64,000 nt of DNA from Pseudothioclava nitratireducens (GCF_029210495.1 NZ_JARGDK010000003.1:124001-188000); one strand, 5' to 3'. Positions 1-9,317 are shown, counted from the stretch's first letter. Notes: generated from the sequence alone by a model not told the origin. Made by a program: numbers and translations.

Positions 1-1
1 C

Positions 2-295
2 GCGCGCCTCGTCCGCCGGGGCATCATGCTCAACCTGCTGAACCCGAAACTGCCGATGTTCTTCATGGCCTTCCTGCCGCAATTCATGGCGCCAACCGAT
101 GGGACCGCGCAGATGGTGCTGCTCGGGTCGGTCTTTGCCGCGATCACCTTTGCCACCTTCGTCTTCTATGCGGCACTCGCCGCGACGGGGCGGGCGCGCG
201 TGCTGGGCAATGAGCGGCTGATGACATGGCTGCGGCGCGCCTTTGCGGCCTCGTTTGCGGGGCTGGGCCTGAAGCTCGCGATGGAGCGCGCCTGA
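2..295 (+). CDS. LysE family amino-acid/metabolite exporter, C-terminal part
   Basis: The reading frame is open to the left edge of the window, so the gene begins upstream; the first ATG inside (26) is internal. The visible ~97 residues contain the typical LysE/RhtB segment [18 protein letters not shown] followed by two hydrophobic membrane segments and a short C-terminus ([11 protein letters not shown]). LysE-type proteins are inner-membrane exporters of amino acids or related metabolites; the substrate cannot be told from this part. Its stop codon overlaps the ATG of rnhA (TGATG), so the two are probably translated from one message. Confidence 0.85.
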   Translation, partial: ARLVRRGIMLNLLNPKLPMFFMAFLPQFMAPTDGTAQMVLLGSVFAAITFATFVFYAALAATGRARVLGNERLMTWLRRAFAASFAGLGLKLAMERA

Positions 296-756
296 TGGAA
301 CTGCATGCCTGGACCGATGGTGCCTGCTCGGGCAATCCCGGCCCCGGCGGCTGGGGCGTCCTGATCCGCGCGATGGAGGGCGATACGATCCTCAAGGAGC
401 GTGAACTCAAGGGCGGCGAGGCCGACACCACCAACAACCGGATGGAGCTTCTGGCCGCGATCAATGCGCTCGAGGCACTGACCCGCGCGAGTGAGATCAC
501 CATCATCACCGACTCCGCCTATGTGAAAAACGGTGTCACCGGCTGGATTCACGGCTGGAAACGGAACGGCTGGAAGACCTCGAACAAGAAGCCGGTGAAG
601 AATGTCGATCTGTGGCAGCGGCTCGAAGAGGCGCAGGCGCGCCATTCGGTGCGCTGGGAATGGATCAAGGGCCATGCGGGCCATCCCGAGAACGAGCGCG
701 CCGATGAACTCGCCCGCGCCGGGATGGAGCCCTTCAAACCCGCAAAGTCGAAATGA
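295..756 (+). CDS. rnhA: Ribonuclease HI
   Basis: Ribonuclease HI cleaves the RNA strand of RNA-DNA hybrids (R-loops, primer remnants) in the cytoplasm. The 153-residue product has the family's usual length and its catalytic acidic residues: Asp in the N-terminal [16 protein letters not shown] motif, Glu in [13 protein letters not shown], Asp in [10 protein letters not shown], and the C-terminal [12 protein letters not shown] segment with the last Asp. An in-frame start exists at 226, but the ATG at 295 gives the canonical N-terminus (MELHAWTDG) and overlaps the preceding stop, so it is preferred. The next gene starts inside its last codons (753), again suggesting coupled translation. Confidence 0.96.
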   Translation: MELHAWTDGACSGNPGPGGWGVLIRAMEGDTILKERELKGGEADTTNNRMELLAAINALEALTRASEITIITDSAYVKNGVTGWIHGWKRNGWKTSNKKPVKNVDLWQRLEEAQARHSVRWEWIKGHAGHPENERADELARAGMEPFKPAKSK

Positions 757-1415
757 ACGGCGCGGGGCTCGACTGGCTGGCCGGCCTGCCGATCGGCGCC
801 GTGCTCGACTATGCCTCCGTGCTGGTCTTCGCGCTGACCGGCGCTCTGGTCGCCAGCCGCCAGCAGCTTGACGTGGTCGGCTTCATCTTCATCGCGGCGC
901 TCACCGCCGTGGGCGGTGGCACCTTGCGGGACCTGATGCTGGGCCGCGACCCGGTCTTTTGGGTCGGACGCCCGGAATTCATCGTGCTGATCGCCGCCGC
1001 CGCGATCCTTGTGTTCTTCACCGCGCATCTGCTGGAAAGCCGCTACCGCGCGCTCCTCTGGCTCGATGCCTGCGCGCTGTCGGTGGCGGTGCCTGCGGGG
1101 GTCGCGGTGACGCTGGCACAAGGCCATGGCCCGGTGATCGTGCTGATCATGGGGGTCGTGACCGGGAGTTTTGGCGGTCTGATGCGCGACGTCGTGTGTA
1201 ACGAGGTGCCGCTGGTGCTCAAGCAAGGCGAGCTTTACCTGAGCTGTGCCTTTGCGGGCGCGGGGGCTGCGCTTGTGATGGGGGCTTTCGGCCTCGCGGG
1301 ACTGCCCGCGCTGATCGCCTGCGGGGCGCTGACCTTTGCGTTGCGCGCCGGCTCGCTGCGCTGGGGCTGGAAGCTGCCCGTCTACAAGGCCCGCCCGCCG
1401 CGCACCCGCGGCTAG
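753..1415 (+). CDS. TRIC-type cation channel family protein (UPF0126/YicG-like)
   Basis: A 220-residue integral membrane protein with about seven hydrophobic segments arranged as two similar halves. Each half carries the glycine-rich family signature: [19 protein letters not shown] in the first and [18 protein letters not shown] in the second. This duplicated GGxxRD pattern defines the bacterial UPF0126 proteins, which are homologues of trimeric intracellular cation (TRIC) channels; the physiological ion is not established here. It overlaps the end of rnhA by 4 bases and ends overlapping, tail to tail, the lrgB gene on the other strand by 4 bases. Confidence 0.9.
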   Translation: MNGAGLDWLAGLPIGAVLDYASVLVFALTGALVASRQQLDVVGFIFIAALTAVGGGTLRDLMLGRDPVFWVGRPEFIVLIAAAAILVFFTAHLLESRYRALLWLDACALSVAVPAGVAVTLAQGHGPVIVLIMGVVTGSFGGLMRDVVCNEVPLVLKQGELYLSCAFAGAGAALVMGAFGLAGLPALIACGALTFALRAGSLRWGWKLPVYKARPPRTRG

Positions 1416-2128
1416 AGGAACAGCCGCAGCACCACGGGCGCTAGAAACGCGGTCAGCACCGCGTTCAACCCCATACCAATCGAGGCGAAGGCGCCCGCCG
1501 TTTCATGCACCTGAAACGCCCGCGCCGTGCCGATCCCATGCGCGGCCACGCCGACCGCAAAGCCCCGCGCGCGCCAATCCTTGAACCCGAACAGATTCAG
1601 AAGCGGTGTCACCACAATCGCCCCGATCATCCCGGTCAGCAGCACCAGAACGGCGGTCAGCGTAGGCTCTCCGCCCAGCGCCTCGGCGATCCCGATGGCC
1701 ACCGGGGCCGTCGCGGATTTCGGCGCGAGCGAAGCGAGCAGTTCCGGCCCCGCCCCCAACCCCTTGGCCACACCGAGCGCAACCGCGACCGCCGTCAGCG
1801 ACCCCATCACCAGCGCCACGAGGATCGGTACCAATGCACGGCGCAGCTTGCCCAGATTGGCGTGAAGCGGGATCGCAAGGCACACCGTCGCCGGACCCAG
1901 CATGAAGTGGACGAACTGCGCGCCCTCGAAATAGCTCTGATAGGGCGTGCCCGTCCCCCACAGCACGCAGGCCAGCAAGATCACCGCCAGCATCACCGGA
2001 TTGGCCAGCGGGTTACGCCCGCTCGCGCGGAAAGCCCAATCCCCGGCCGCATAGGCAACGAGCGTCACCCACAGCCACAGAAGTTGCCCGGAGGAGAGAT
2101 AGGACCAGAGCAGGAACCCCTCACTCAT
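1412..2128 (-). CDS. lrgB: LrgB family membrane protein
   Basis: A 238-residue polytopic membrane protein of the LrgB/CidB family. Visible family features are the loop GTGTPYQSYFEGAQFVHFML and the C-terminal GVAAHGIGTARAFQ motif. LrgAB/CidAB pairs modulate murein hydrolase export or act as organic-acid (for example glycolate or pyruvate) transporters, depending on the organism; which applies here cannot be told. It follows lrgA on the same strand and overlaps it by 8 bases, the usual operon arrangement lrgA-lrgB. Confidence 0.92.
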   Translation of the reverse strand: MSEGFLLWSYLSSGQLLWLWVTLVAYAAGDWAFRASGRNPLANPVMLAVILLACVLWGTGTPYQSYFEGAQFVHFMLGPATVCLAIPLHANLGKLRRALVPILVALVMGSLTAVAVALGVAKGLGAGPELLASLAPKSATAPVAIGIAEALGGEPTLTAVLVLLTGMIGAIVVTPLLNLFGFKDWRARGFAVGVAAHGIGTARAFQVHETAGAFASIGMGLNAVLTAFLAPVVLRLFL

Positions 2129-2477
2129 CGGCCTGCCCTCCCATCATCTTGTTGACCAAGGCGAAACTCGCCGCCCCCACAAGGATCGCCGCGATGGTCG
2201 AGACGACCAGCGCCGCCGCCAGCGCAAGCCCATGGCTTTGCAGCACCGGAAGATGCGCGACGACCCCGACACCGGCGGGCACGAAGAGAAGCGACAGATG
2301 CCCGAGAATGCCCTGCGCGGTCGGGCGGACAATCGCCTGAAGCCGCTCCGACAGGCTCAGCCCCACGAGCAGCAGGATCATCCCCAGAACCGGCCCCGGC
2401 AGCGGCAGATGCGCCCCGCGCGAGATCACCTCGCCGACGAGTTGGCAAAATAGGATCAGAACCAAAGCCGGGATCAT
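2121..2477 (-). CDS. lrgA: LrgA/CidA family holin-like membrane protein
   Basis: A 118-residue protein with four hydrophobic segments and the family motif FCQLVGEVISRG plus LPLPGPVLGMILL and VPAGVGVV. A longer in-frame ORF runs upstream to 2639 but its extra 54 residues are not family-like. The ATG at 2477 is preceded by AGGAGG about six bases upstream, which settles the start. It is the small partner of LrgB, which overlaps its end by 8 bases; both probably act together in the inner membrane. Confidence 0.93.
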   Translation of the reverse strand: MIPALVLILFCQLVGEVISRGAHLPLPGPVLGMILLLVGLSLSERLQAIVRPTAQGILGHLSLLFVPAGVGVVAHLPVLQSHGLALAAALVVSTIAAILVGAASFALVNKMMGGQADE

Positions 2478-2521
2478 GCGCGCCTCCTGTTGCGGTGAGG
2501 CGATGCTAGGGATCGGCGCGC

Positions 2522-2554
2522 AAAAGGAAAGGGCGGACCGTAGAGGGCCCGCCC
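2522..2554 (-). terminator. Rho-independent terminator of the upstream membrane-protein gene
   Basis: On the minus strand a nine-pair stem (GGGCGGGCC with GGTCCGCCC, one G-T wobble, loop CTCTAC) is followed by TTTCCTTTT. It lies just beyond the stop codon of the minus-strand gene at 2575 and before the ribosome-binding site of lrgA, so it separates the two transcripts. Confidence 0.75.
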
Positions 2555-2574
2555 ACTTTGCCGTTTTGGCATCC

Positions 2575-3780
2575 TCACTCCGCCGGAACGGGAACCGCCT
2601 CGACCTTGCCGAAATGGCGGCGATTGAGATGCAGCACAAGCCAGACCGCCATCACCTGCGCCGCAAGCGCGATCAGTGTCAGAATCCAATAAGCCACCGA
2701 GAATTTCGCCAGCAACCCAGCCTGCACCAGTCCTGCATTGATCCAGAATTGGGTCATCACGCCAAAGGCCACCACCGGGCAGACCAGCGCATAGGCGCCG
2801 ACCGAGTTCTCAGCCCCGAACAGGAAGCGCCGCACATAGCCCACGCGCCGCAGCATCTCGACCCCGAACAGCGCGAACAGGATCTGCACCGAGTAGGTCT
2901 TTGTCAGGAACATCAGCACCTCGGCGGCGGTGCCATGGGCCTCAAAGTTCACATGCAGCCCGTGATTGACCCGCATCCCGAGGATACCCAACACCGTTAA
3001 GATCGGGATCACCACCATGATCGTCGGAACGGATTCGACAGCCGCGCCATGGCTCAGCATCGAGTGAATCCCCAGCACCAATGCCACCAGCCCCACGATC
3101 AGCGCCGCCATCATGAAGAAGGTCGCCAGCATGATCCCGATGCCCGAGGTCAGCGGCACATGCGACAGGGCGCCCGGCGCAGCCAGGCCGACCCCAACCA
3201 TCGACAGCGCGAAAGCGGGCAACATCTGCGCGAAGGACCCATTCGCCGTCCAATCGAAATTCCCGTCCGTTTTCACCCGCGCTAGGAACCCGCCAAGCTG
3301 ACTCAGCGCGAGGATACCCGTCAGCGTGAAGGCCACGATGGCGAGCGGGAAGAGATATTCCACCACGCTCCACAGACCCGGTACGAACACCATGCCGAGG
3401 ATGAAGCCGACATTGATCGTCATCGCAATCGCCAGCGGCATCGCGGTCAGTTGCGTCTCGGCATTCGAGGCGCGCAACTGCGCATAGGCCTCGGTCCGCT
3501 TGAACTGCGAAAGCTGGCGCAGGTTCCAGATGAGCAGGCGCACGTTGTGAAAGGCGAAGAATACGATCCCCGCCATGGCGCCAACGATCATCGCTTTCAT
3601 CAGCGCGCCACCCCCGGTGAAAGCGGCGGCGATATCCTCGAAGACCGGGACCGGCTGGCCCGGGTGCTTCACCCAGAAATAGAGCCACAGGAAGAAGGTA
3701 ACCGTCGTTCCGCCAGCCCCGAGCGAGGCGAGAAAGTAGAGGGGCGAATAGCGATCCGCCGGGCGTGTGAGGGTGCTCAT
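2575..3780 (-). CDS. Polytopic membrane protein of unknown function (resembles TsoY-type (seleno)proteins)
   Basis: A 401-residue protein with about ten hydrophobic segments. The N-terminus RYSPLYFLASLGAGG leads directly into the first membrane segment, and the long loop after segment two is charged (RQLSQFKRTEAYAQLRASNA). From memory this N-terminal pattern recalls the family labelled TsoY, and overall topology also recalls TDT/SLAC1-like carriers, but I cannot confirm either and no function is assigned. The start at 3780 is chosen because AGGAGG lies eight bases upstream; an in-frame extension to 3978 lacks hydrophobic or family-like sequence. It is a single-gene unit, divergent from smc and closed by a terminator. 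Confidence 0.75.
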   Translation of the reverse strand: MSTLTRPADRYSPLYFLASLGAGGTTVTFFLWLYFWVKHPGQPVPVFEDIAAAFTGGGALMKAMIVGAMAGIVFFAFHNVRLLIWNLRQLSQFKRTEAYAQLRASNAETQLTAMPLAIAMTINVGFILGMVFVPGLWSVVEYLFPLAIVAFTLTGILALSQLGGFLARVKTDGNFDWTANGSFAQMLPAFALSMVGVGLAAPGALSHVPLTSGIGIMLATFFMMAALIVGLVALVLGIHSMLSHGAAVESVPTIMVVIPILTVLGILGMRVNHGLHVNFEAHGTAAEVLMFLTKTYSVQILFALFGVEMLRRVGYVRRFLFGAENSVGAYALVCPVVAFGVMTQFWINAGLVQAGLLAKFSVAYWILTLIALAAQVMAVWLVLHLNRRHFGKVEAVPVPAE

Positions 3781-3917
3781 GGCTGACCTCCTGGGCAATA
3801 CATTCACGTTGTCGAATATGATGGGCCGCCCCCGCCGAAAGCGCCATGTGGCGTGGGGTCGCGCCATGAGCGACGCCGGTCGCCTCGCGTGAAATGCGCG
3901 CGGAAACGCCGATATCT

Positions 3918-3926
3918 TGTGGATAA
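3918..3926 (-). promoter_or_regulatory. DnaA box (TGTGGATAA)
   Basis: TGTGGATAA is the exact reverse complement of the consensus DnaA box TTATCCACA. It stands about 100 bases before smc in the intergenic region shared with the divergent membrane-protein gene. A single 9-mer can occur by chance, so regulatory use is an inference. Confidence 0.4.
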
Positions 3927-3960
3927 CCTGGCCCGGCCCTCCATATCGTGGGGTTCGGCG

Positions 3961-3989
3961 TTGACTCACTGAGGCCATGTCCCGACACT
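3961..3989 (+). promoter_or_regulatory. Possible promoter of smc
   Basis: TTGACT (3961-3966) is followed after exactly 17 bases by GACACT (3984-3989). The -35 match is good and the -10 match poor. It would give a leader of roughly 30 bases before the TTG start of smc. Confidence 0.35.
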
Positions 3990-4026
3990 CCGGGGTTAAC
4001 CCTGAGAGAATCGGAAAGGCACCGAC

Positions 4027-7000
4027 TTGCGTTTTACCCGGTTACGACTGAACGGCTTCAAAAGCTTCGTGGACCCGACGGATCTCGTCATCCATGACGG
4101 CTTGACGGGCGTCGTGGGGCCGAACGGGTGCGGCAAGTCGAACCTCCTCGAAGCGCTGCGTTGGGTCATGGGCGAAAACCGCCCCTCGGCGATGCGCGGC
4201 GGCGGCATGGAGGACGTGATCTTCGCGGGCGCCGCCTCGCGGCCCGCGCGCAACTTCGCCGAAGTCTCTCTCCAGATCGACAATACCGAGCGGCTTGCGC
4301 CGTCTGGCTTCAACGACAGCGACGGGCTGGAAATCGTGCGTCGGATCACGCGCGACGCAGGCTCGGCCTACAAGGTCAACACCAAGGATGTGCGCGCCCG
4401 CGACGTGCAGATGCTGTTCGCGGATGCCTCGACCGGCGCGCATTCGCCCGCGCTCGTCCGGCAGGGCCAGATCGCTGAACTGATCAACGCCAAGCCCAAG
4501 GCGCGCCGCCGCATCCTTGAGGAAGCCGCAGGCATCTCGGGCCTTTACCAGCGCCGCCACGAGGCGGAGCTGAAGCTCAAGGGTGCCGAGCAGAACCTGC
4601 TCCGCGTCGATGACGTGATCGAACAGCTTGCCAATCAACTGGCCACCCTCGCCCGTCAGGCCCGGCAGGCCGCCCGCTACCGCGCCATTGGCGAAGAATT
4701 GCGTCAGGCCGAGGGGATGCTGCTGTATCGCCGTTGGCGCGAGGCGGATCAGGCCCGCGCCGAGGCCGAAGAGGGCTATACCGACCGCGTGAAGGCCGCC
4801 GCGCAGGCGGAACTCGCCGCCCGTGCCGCCGCCAAGGAGCGTGTGGCGCGCGAGGACGCGCTGCCGCCGCTCCGCGAGGAGGAAGCGATTGCCGGGGCCG
4901 TTCTGCAACGGCTTACCGTCCAGCGCGATGCGCTCTCCGATCAGGAAGATCAGGCCCTCGCCCGGATCGAGACCCTGAAATCGCGGATCGAACAGCTTGT
5001 GCGCGACATGGAGCGCGAGGCGGGTCTGAACCGCGACGCGGGCGAGACGATCCAGCGCCTCGAATGGGAACAGGGCCAGATCGCCAAGGCCTCGGAGGGG
5101 CATGACGACAAGCTCGCCGCCGCCGCCGAAGCCTCGGCCGAAGCCGCAACTGTGCTGCAAGACCGCGAGGCGCAGCTGTCCGAGCTGACCGAGGACGTGG
5201 CCCGCCTTGCCGCCCGCCACCAATCCGCCCAGCGGCTTTTGGGCGACAGCCGCTCGACCGCTGAAAAGGCCGAAGCCGCCGCTGAGAACGCCAAGCTGAG
5301 CGCGGCGGATGCAGAAACCGCGCTCGACAAGGCCTCTGAGGATTACGAAACCGCGCAAGCCGCGCAGGAAGAGGCGCAAGCCGCGGCTGAAGAGGCCGAA
5401 GAGCGCCTCGCCGCCGCCGAAGAGGCCCGCGCCACCGTGCAGGCCCGCGAAAGCGCCGCCCGTGCCGCCCGCTCCGAGGCAGAGGGCGAAGCAGGCGCGC
5501 TCCGGGCCGAGGTGTCGGCGCTCGCGCGTCTGGTGGAGCGCGAGGCTGCGACGGGCAAGCAACTGCTTGACCGCGTGCGCGTGGACAAGGGCTTCGAGGC
5601 GGCGCTTGGTGCAGCCTTGGCGGACGACCTGCGTGCCCCCGAGATCGAGGCGGATACCGCGACGGGCTGGGGCCTCCTGCCCGATTACGACAGCGCCCAA
5701 CCACTGCCGCCGGGTGCCGAGCCGCTGACGCATCATGTCGATGTGCCGGACGTGCTGCGCCGCCGTATCTCACAAATCGGCCTCGTGCAGGATTACGATG
5801 ACGGCACCCGTTTGCAGCCGCTTCTGAAACCGGGCCAACGTCTCGTTTCGATCGAGGGCGATCTGTGGCGTTGGGACGGCTTCCGTGCGGGCGCCGAGGA
5901 TGCGCCGTCGGCCGCCGCGCTTCGCCTGCAACAGTTGAACCGTCTTGTGGAACTCAAGCGCGACCTTGAGGAAATCGAAGCGAAAGCGGCAGGCGCACGT
6001 CAGGCCCACGAAGCCCTGACCCGCAACCTGCAAGAGGCGACCGCCGCCGACGCGAGCGCCCGCGAGGCGCGCCGTCTGGCCGATCAGCGCCTGGCCGAAG
6101 CGGGCCGCGCCCTGTCGCGCGCCGAAGCGGACCGCTCCATCACTGCGTCCAAGCTGGAATCCGCGCGGCTCGCCGTGGCGCGCCACGAGGAAGAGGCGAT
6201 GTCCGGACGCAAGGCGCTTCTGGAGGCCGAACGCGCGCTGGAGGCTCTGCCCGATCTCGACGCTGCGCGCTCGGCTGGGGAGTCGGTGAAAATCACCGTC
6301 GAAGCCGCCCGCGTGACCATGATGACCCGCCGCTCCGGCCATGACGAAATCCGTCGCGAAGGCGAGGCCCGCACCCGCCGCCGTCAGGAAATCATGAAGG
6401 AAATCTCGGGCTGGCGTCACCGTCTGGAGACCGCCGAGAAGCGCTCTGCCGAACTGGCCGAACGCAAGGCCGAGAGCGAGGCGGAACTCAAAGACGCCTC
6501 CGCCCGCCCCGAGGAACTCGCCGCGAAACGCGAGGAGCTGTCCGAGGCGATCGAAACCGCCGAAGCGCGCAAAGCCCGCGCGAGCGATGCGCTGGCCGGG
6601 GCCGAAAGCACCTTGCGCGACGCGCAGATCGCCGAGCGCGAGGCCGAGCGTCTGGCCGGGGAGGCCCGCGAGGCCCGCGCCCGTGCCGAAGCCCGTGTCG
6701 ATGCCGCCCGCGAAACCGTCGCCTATGCCGCCGAGCGCATCGTCGAAGAGACGGAAAAGACCCCGCAAGAGCTTTTGGAAAGCCTCGACACCGATCCAGA
6801 CAAGATGCCTAGCGCAGACACGCTTGATGTCGAGGTCGGCCGCCTGAAACGTCAGCGCGAGGCGCTTGGCGCGGTCAACCTGCGCGCCGAGGAAGATGCC
6901 CGCGAGGTGCAGGAAGAGCACGACACACTGGTGCAGGAGAAGGCCGATCTCGAAGAGGCGATCCGCAAGCTGCGCGCTGGTATCTCGGGCCTGAACCGCG

Positions 7001-7485
7001 AGGGCCGCGAGCGCCTCCTGACCGCCTTCGAGCAGGTGAACGAAAGCTTCCGGACGCTCTTTACCCACCTCTTCGGCGGCGGCTCCGCCAACCTGCAACT
7101 GGTGGAATCCGACGACCCGCTCGAAGCGGGCCTCGAAATCATGTGCCAGCCGCCCGGCAAGAAGCTCTCGACCCTGTCGCTCTTGTCCGGGGGCGAGCAG
7201 ACACTGACCGCGATGGCGCTTATCTTCGCCGTGTTTCTTGCGAACCCCGCGCCGATCTGCGTGCTCGACGAGGTGGACGCGCCGCTCGATGATGCCAACG
7301 TCACCCGGTTCTGCGACCTGCTCGACGAGATGACGCGCCGCACCGACACGCGCTTCCTCATCATCACGCACCACGCCGTGACCATGAGCCGGATGGACCG
7401 CCTGTTCGGCGTCACCATGCAGGAACAGGGCGTGAGCCAACTTGTTTCGGTCGATCTCAAGCGTGCCGAGCAGCTTGTGGCCTGA
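4027..7485 (+). CDS. smc: Chromosome segregation ATPase SMC
   Basis: The 1152-residue product is a full-length bacterial SMC, the core of the SMC-ScpAB condensin that compacts and helps segregate the chromosome. The head is split between the ends: Walker A GPNGCGKS at residues 31-38, ABC signature LLSGGEQ near 1053 and Walker B ICVLDEVDAPLDD near 1078. Between them run two long Ala/Glu/Arg-rich coiled coils separated by a hinge at about 510-640. The start is a TTG codon preceded by GGAAAGG; it gives the expected N-terminus (LRFTRLRLNGFKSF) and no upstream ATG fits. The coiled-coil composition creates long spurious antisense frames here. Expressed alone from the intergenic region with a DnaA box. 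Confidence 0.97.
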   Translation: MRFTRLRLNGFKSFVDPTDLVIHDGLTGVVGPNGCGKSNLLEALRWVMGENRPSAMRGGGMEDVIFAGAASRPARNFAEVSLQIDNTERLAPSGFNDSDGLEIVRRITRDAGSAYKVNTKDVRARDVQMLFADASTGAHSPALVRQGQIAELINAKPKARRRILEEAAGISGLYQRRHEAELKLKGAEQNLLRVDDVIEQLANQLATLARQARQAARYRAIGEELRQAEGMLLYRRWREADQARAEAEEGYTDRVKAAAQAELAARAAAKERVAREDALPPLREEEAIAGAVLQRLTVQRDALSDQEDQALARIETLKSRIEQLVRDMEREAGLNRDAGETIQRLEWEQGQIAKASEGHDDKLAAAAEASAEAATVLQDREAQLSELTEDVARLAARHQSAQRLLGDSRSTAEKAEAAAENAKLSAADAETALDKASEDYETAQAAQEEAQAAAEEAEERLAAAEEARATVQARESAARAARSEAEGEAGALRAEVSALARLVEREAATGKQLLDRVRVDKGFEAALGAALADDLRAPEIEADTATGWGLLPDYDSAQPLPPGAEPLTHHVDVPDVLRRRISQIGLVQDYDDGTRLQPLLKPGQRLVSIEGDLWRWDGFRAGAEDAPSAAALRLQQLNRLVELKRDLEEIEAKAAGARQAHEALTRNLQEATAADASAREARRLADQRLAEAGRALSRAEADRSITASKLESARLAVARHEEEAMSGRKALLEAERALEALPDLDAARSAGESVKITVEAARVTMMTRRSGHDEIRREGEARTRRRQEIMKEISGWRHRLETAEKRSAELAERKAESEAELKDASARPEELAAKREELSEAIETAEARKARASDALAGAESTLRDAQIAEREAERLAGEAREARARAEARVDAARETVAYAAERIVEETEKTPQELLESLDTDPDKMPSADTLDVEVGRLKRQREALGAVNLRAEEDAREVQEEHDTLVQEKADLEEAIRKLRAGISGLNREGRERLLTAFEQVNESFRTLFTHLFGGGSANLQLVESDDPLEAGLEIMCQPPGKKLSTLSLLSGGEQTLTAMALIFAVFLANPAPICVLDEVDAPLDDANVTRFCDLLDEMTRRTDTRFLIITHHAVTMSRMDRLFGVTMQEQGVSQLVSVDLKRAEQLVA

Positions 7486-7581
7486 TTTCACACCTGTTTT
7501 TTGACCAGAAGGTCGGGTTCGCCCTTGGCCTGTGGGGTTCGCTGGGCCATACCTTGGGGCGAATGGATGAAAGGACCCGAC

Positions 7582-8043
7582 ATGACACGATTGCTCACCA
7601 CCTCTTTTCTCGCGCTCGGCCTCGGTTTCGGCGCAGCACAGGCGCAGGTCGTCGGTGACATCGATGTCATCGCGAATTTCATGACCGATTACGGGCTGCC
7701 GGTCGAAAAGACCAAAGACAGCGATGGCGATCCGAAAATCGAAAGCCGGATCGAGGGCACGAATTTCTCGGTCTATTTCTATGGCTGTGATGTGGGTCAG
7801 CCCTGCGACTCGATGCAATTCTCGGCGGGCTTCAACCTCAATGATCCGCTCTCGATGGACACCGTGAACGACTGGAACCGCGGCAAGCGCTTCGGCAAGG
7901 TCTATATCGACGAGGACGGCGACCCCTTCATCGAATACGATATCAATCTTGACTTCGATGGGGTCGGCGCCAAGAACTTCGACGATACGATTGATCTGTG
8001 GCGGGTCATCCTTGGCCAGTTCCGCGATCATATCGACTGGTAA
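7582..8043 (+). CDS. Exported YbjN domain-containing protein
   Basis: A 153-residue protein with a Sec signal peptide (about residues 1-21, ending AAQAQ) followed by a YbjN-like fold: an N-terminal helix with ANFMTDYGLPVEKTKD, then alternating strands carrying YFYGCD and a Cys pair (CDVGQPCD), and a C-terminal stretch with WRVILGQF. Periplasmic location is inferred. YbjN-domain proteins have been linked to stress and type III effector chaperone folds, but no activity is established. The ATG at 7582 is preferred because it starts the signal peptide and has AAAGGA upstream; the longer in-frame start at 7501 would bury it. Closely followed by the ridA-like gene. Confidence 0.8.
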   Translation: MTRLLTTSFLALGLGFGAAQAQVVGDIDVIANFMTDYGLPVEKTKDSDGDPKIESRIEGTNFSVYFYGCDVGQPCDSMQFSAGFNLNDPLSMDTVNDWNRGKRFGKVYIDEDGDPFIEYDINLDFDGVGAKNFDDTIDLWRVILGQFRDHIDW

Positions 8044-8067
8044 TCCACGGGCACAAAGGAGCCTTCC

Positions 8068-8529
8068 ATGACCGGCAAAATCGAGACCCGCCTTGCAGAG
8101 CTCGGCATCACCCTGCCCGATGCACCTGCACCGGCGGCGAATTACGTGCCCTTCGTGCAAACTGGGTCGCAGCTTTTCGTGTCGGGTCAGATTTCCGCCG
8201 GTCCCGAAGGCATGATCAAGGGGCGGCTTGGCGCGGATATGGACGTGGCCGAGGGCGCGATTGCCGCGCGGTTCTGCGGGCTGTCTCTGATCGCACAGGC
8301 CCGGGCAGTACTGGGCGATCTGGACCGGGTGAAACGGGTGGTGAAGCTCACGGGCTTCGTCAATTCCACCGCCGATTTCACCGATCAGCCAGAGGTCGTC
8401 AACGGCTGCTCGAACCTGATGGTCGAGGTCTTTGGCGAGGCAGGCCGGCACGCTCGTTCGGCCGTCTCCGCCGTCAGCCTGCCGCGTGGCGTGGCGGTCG
8501 AGATCGAGGCGATCTTCGAGATCGAATGA
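8068..8529 (+). CDS. RidA (YjgF/YER057c/UK114) family protein
   Basis: A 153-residue member of the Rid superfamily, the longer type typical of alphaproteobacteria (PYVPFVQTGSQLFVSGQ-like core, here NYVPFVQTGSQLFVSGQ). Canonical RidA proteins deaminate reactive enamine/imine intermediates of PLP enzymes in the cytoplasm. The diagnostic Arg of active RidA normally sits in the segment before the C-terminal strand; here that region reads HARSAVSAVSLPRGVAVEIE, so the Arg is present. RBS AAAGGAG is seven bases before the ATG. Its stop overlaps the start of the next gene (ATGA), indicating co-translation. Confidence 0.9.
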   Translation: MTGKIETRLAELGITLPDAPAPAANYVPFVQTGSQLFVSGQISAGPEGMIKGRLGADMDVAEGAIAARFCGLSLIAQARAVLGDLDRVKRVVKLTGFVNSTADFTDQPEVVNGCSNLMVEVFGEAGRHARSAVSAVSLPRGVAVEIEAIFEIE

Positions 8530-9317
8530 TGGCTCCGCGCCTGTCTCCCGCGCCGGCGCTCGACCGGGCCTTCCTCGGTGCACCGCTCGCCCACCGGGCG
8601 CTGCATGACATCACGCAGGGCCGCCCGGAAAACAGCCGCGCGGCGATCCGCGCGGCCATCGCGGCGGGCTATGGGATCGAGATCGACATTCAGCCCTCCT
8701 CGGATGGCGTTGCGATGGTCTTTCACGATTACGCGCTGCACCGGCTCACCGCCGAGACCGGACCAGTGCGCACCCGCAGCGCAGCGGACCTTGGGGCGAT
8801 CGCGCTGCGTCACGGGGATGAAGGCATCCCGACGCTGCGCGAGGTGCTCGACCTTGTCGCAGGCCAGGTTCCGCTGCTCATCGAGATCAAGGATCAGGAC
8901 GGCGCGATGGGACCGGATGTCGGTCCACTCGAAGCCGCCGTCGCCGACGAACTTGCGGGCTATACCGGCCCGGTCGCGGTCATGTCCTTCAACCCCCATT
9001 CTATTGCCGCGATCCGGGCTGTGGCCCCCGGCCTCTCTGCCGGGCTGACGACTTCGGCCTATACCGCCGAGGACTGGCCGCTCCTGCCCGAAGCGCGCCG
9101 GAGCGCCCTGCGTCCGATCCCCGACTTCGAACCCTTGGGGGCGCGCTTCATCTCGCATGAGGTCGCGGACCTGCCCGCCCCCCGCGTAGCAGAGCTGAAG
9201 GCGGCAGGTCACCCGATCCTGTGCTGGACCGTGCGCAGCCCCGCGCAAGAGGCCGAGGCGCGCAAGATCGCGGACAATATCACCTTCGAGGGATACGCAG
9301 CGCCGCTCGCCCCTTGA
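8526..9317 (+). CDS. Glycerophosphodiester phosphodiesterase
   Basis: A 263-residue cytoplasmic GDPD-family TIM barrel that hydrolyses glycerophosphodiesters to glycerol-3-phosphate and an alcohol. The catalytic and metal-binding signature is visible: HRALHDITQGRPENS (His, Glu/Asn), then YGIEIDIQPSSDG with Glu-Ile-Asp, then VFHDYALHRLT with the general-acid His, and LLIEIKDQDG. The protein lacks a signal peptide, unlike the periplasmic GlpQ. Two adjacent ATG codons (8526 and 8529) are possible; the first overlaps the RidA stop. A pairing of a RidA-like protein with a GDPD is recurrent in this clade from memory, but functional linkage is not evident. Confidence 0.92.
   Translation: MMAPRLSPAPALDRAFLGAPLAHRALHDITQGRPENSRAAIRAAIAAGYGIEIDIQPSSDGVAMVFHDYALHRLTAETGPVRTRSAADLGAIALRHGDEGIPTLREVLDLVAGQVPLLIEIKDQDGAMGPDVGPLEAAVADELAGYTGPVAVMSFNPHSIAAIRAVAPGLSAGLTTSAYTAEDWPLLPEARRSALRPIPDFEPLGARFISHEVADLPAPRVAELKAAGHPILCWTVRSPAQEAEARKIADNITFEGYAAPLAP

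Noticed and set aside
5770-8583. 937-codon open frame on the minus strand over smc and the next genes
   Set aside because: It is antisense to smc, whose Ala/Glu/Arg-rich coiled coils remove stop codons in other frames; it has no recognisable domains or RBS.
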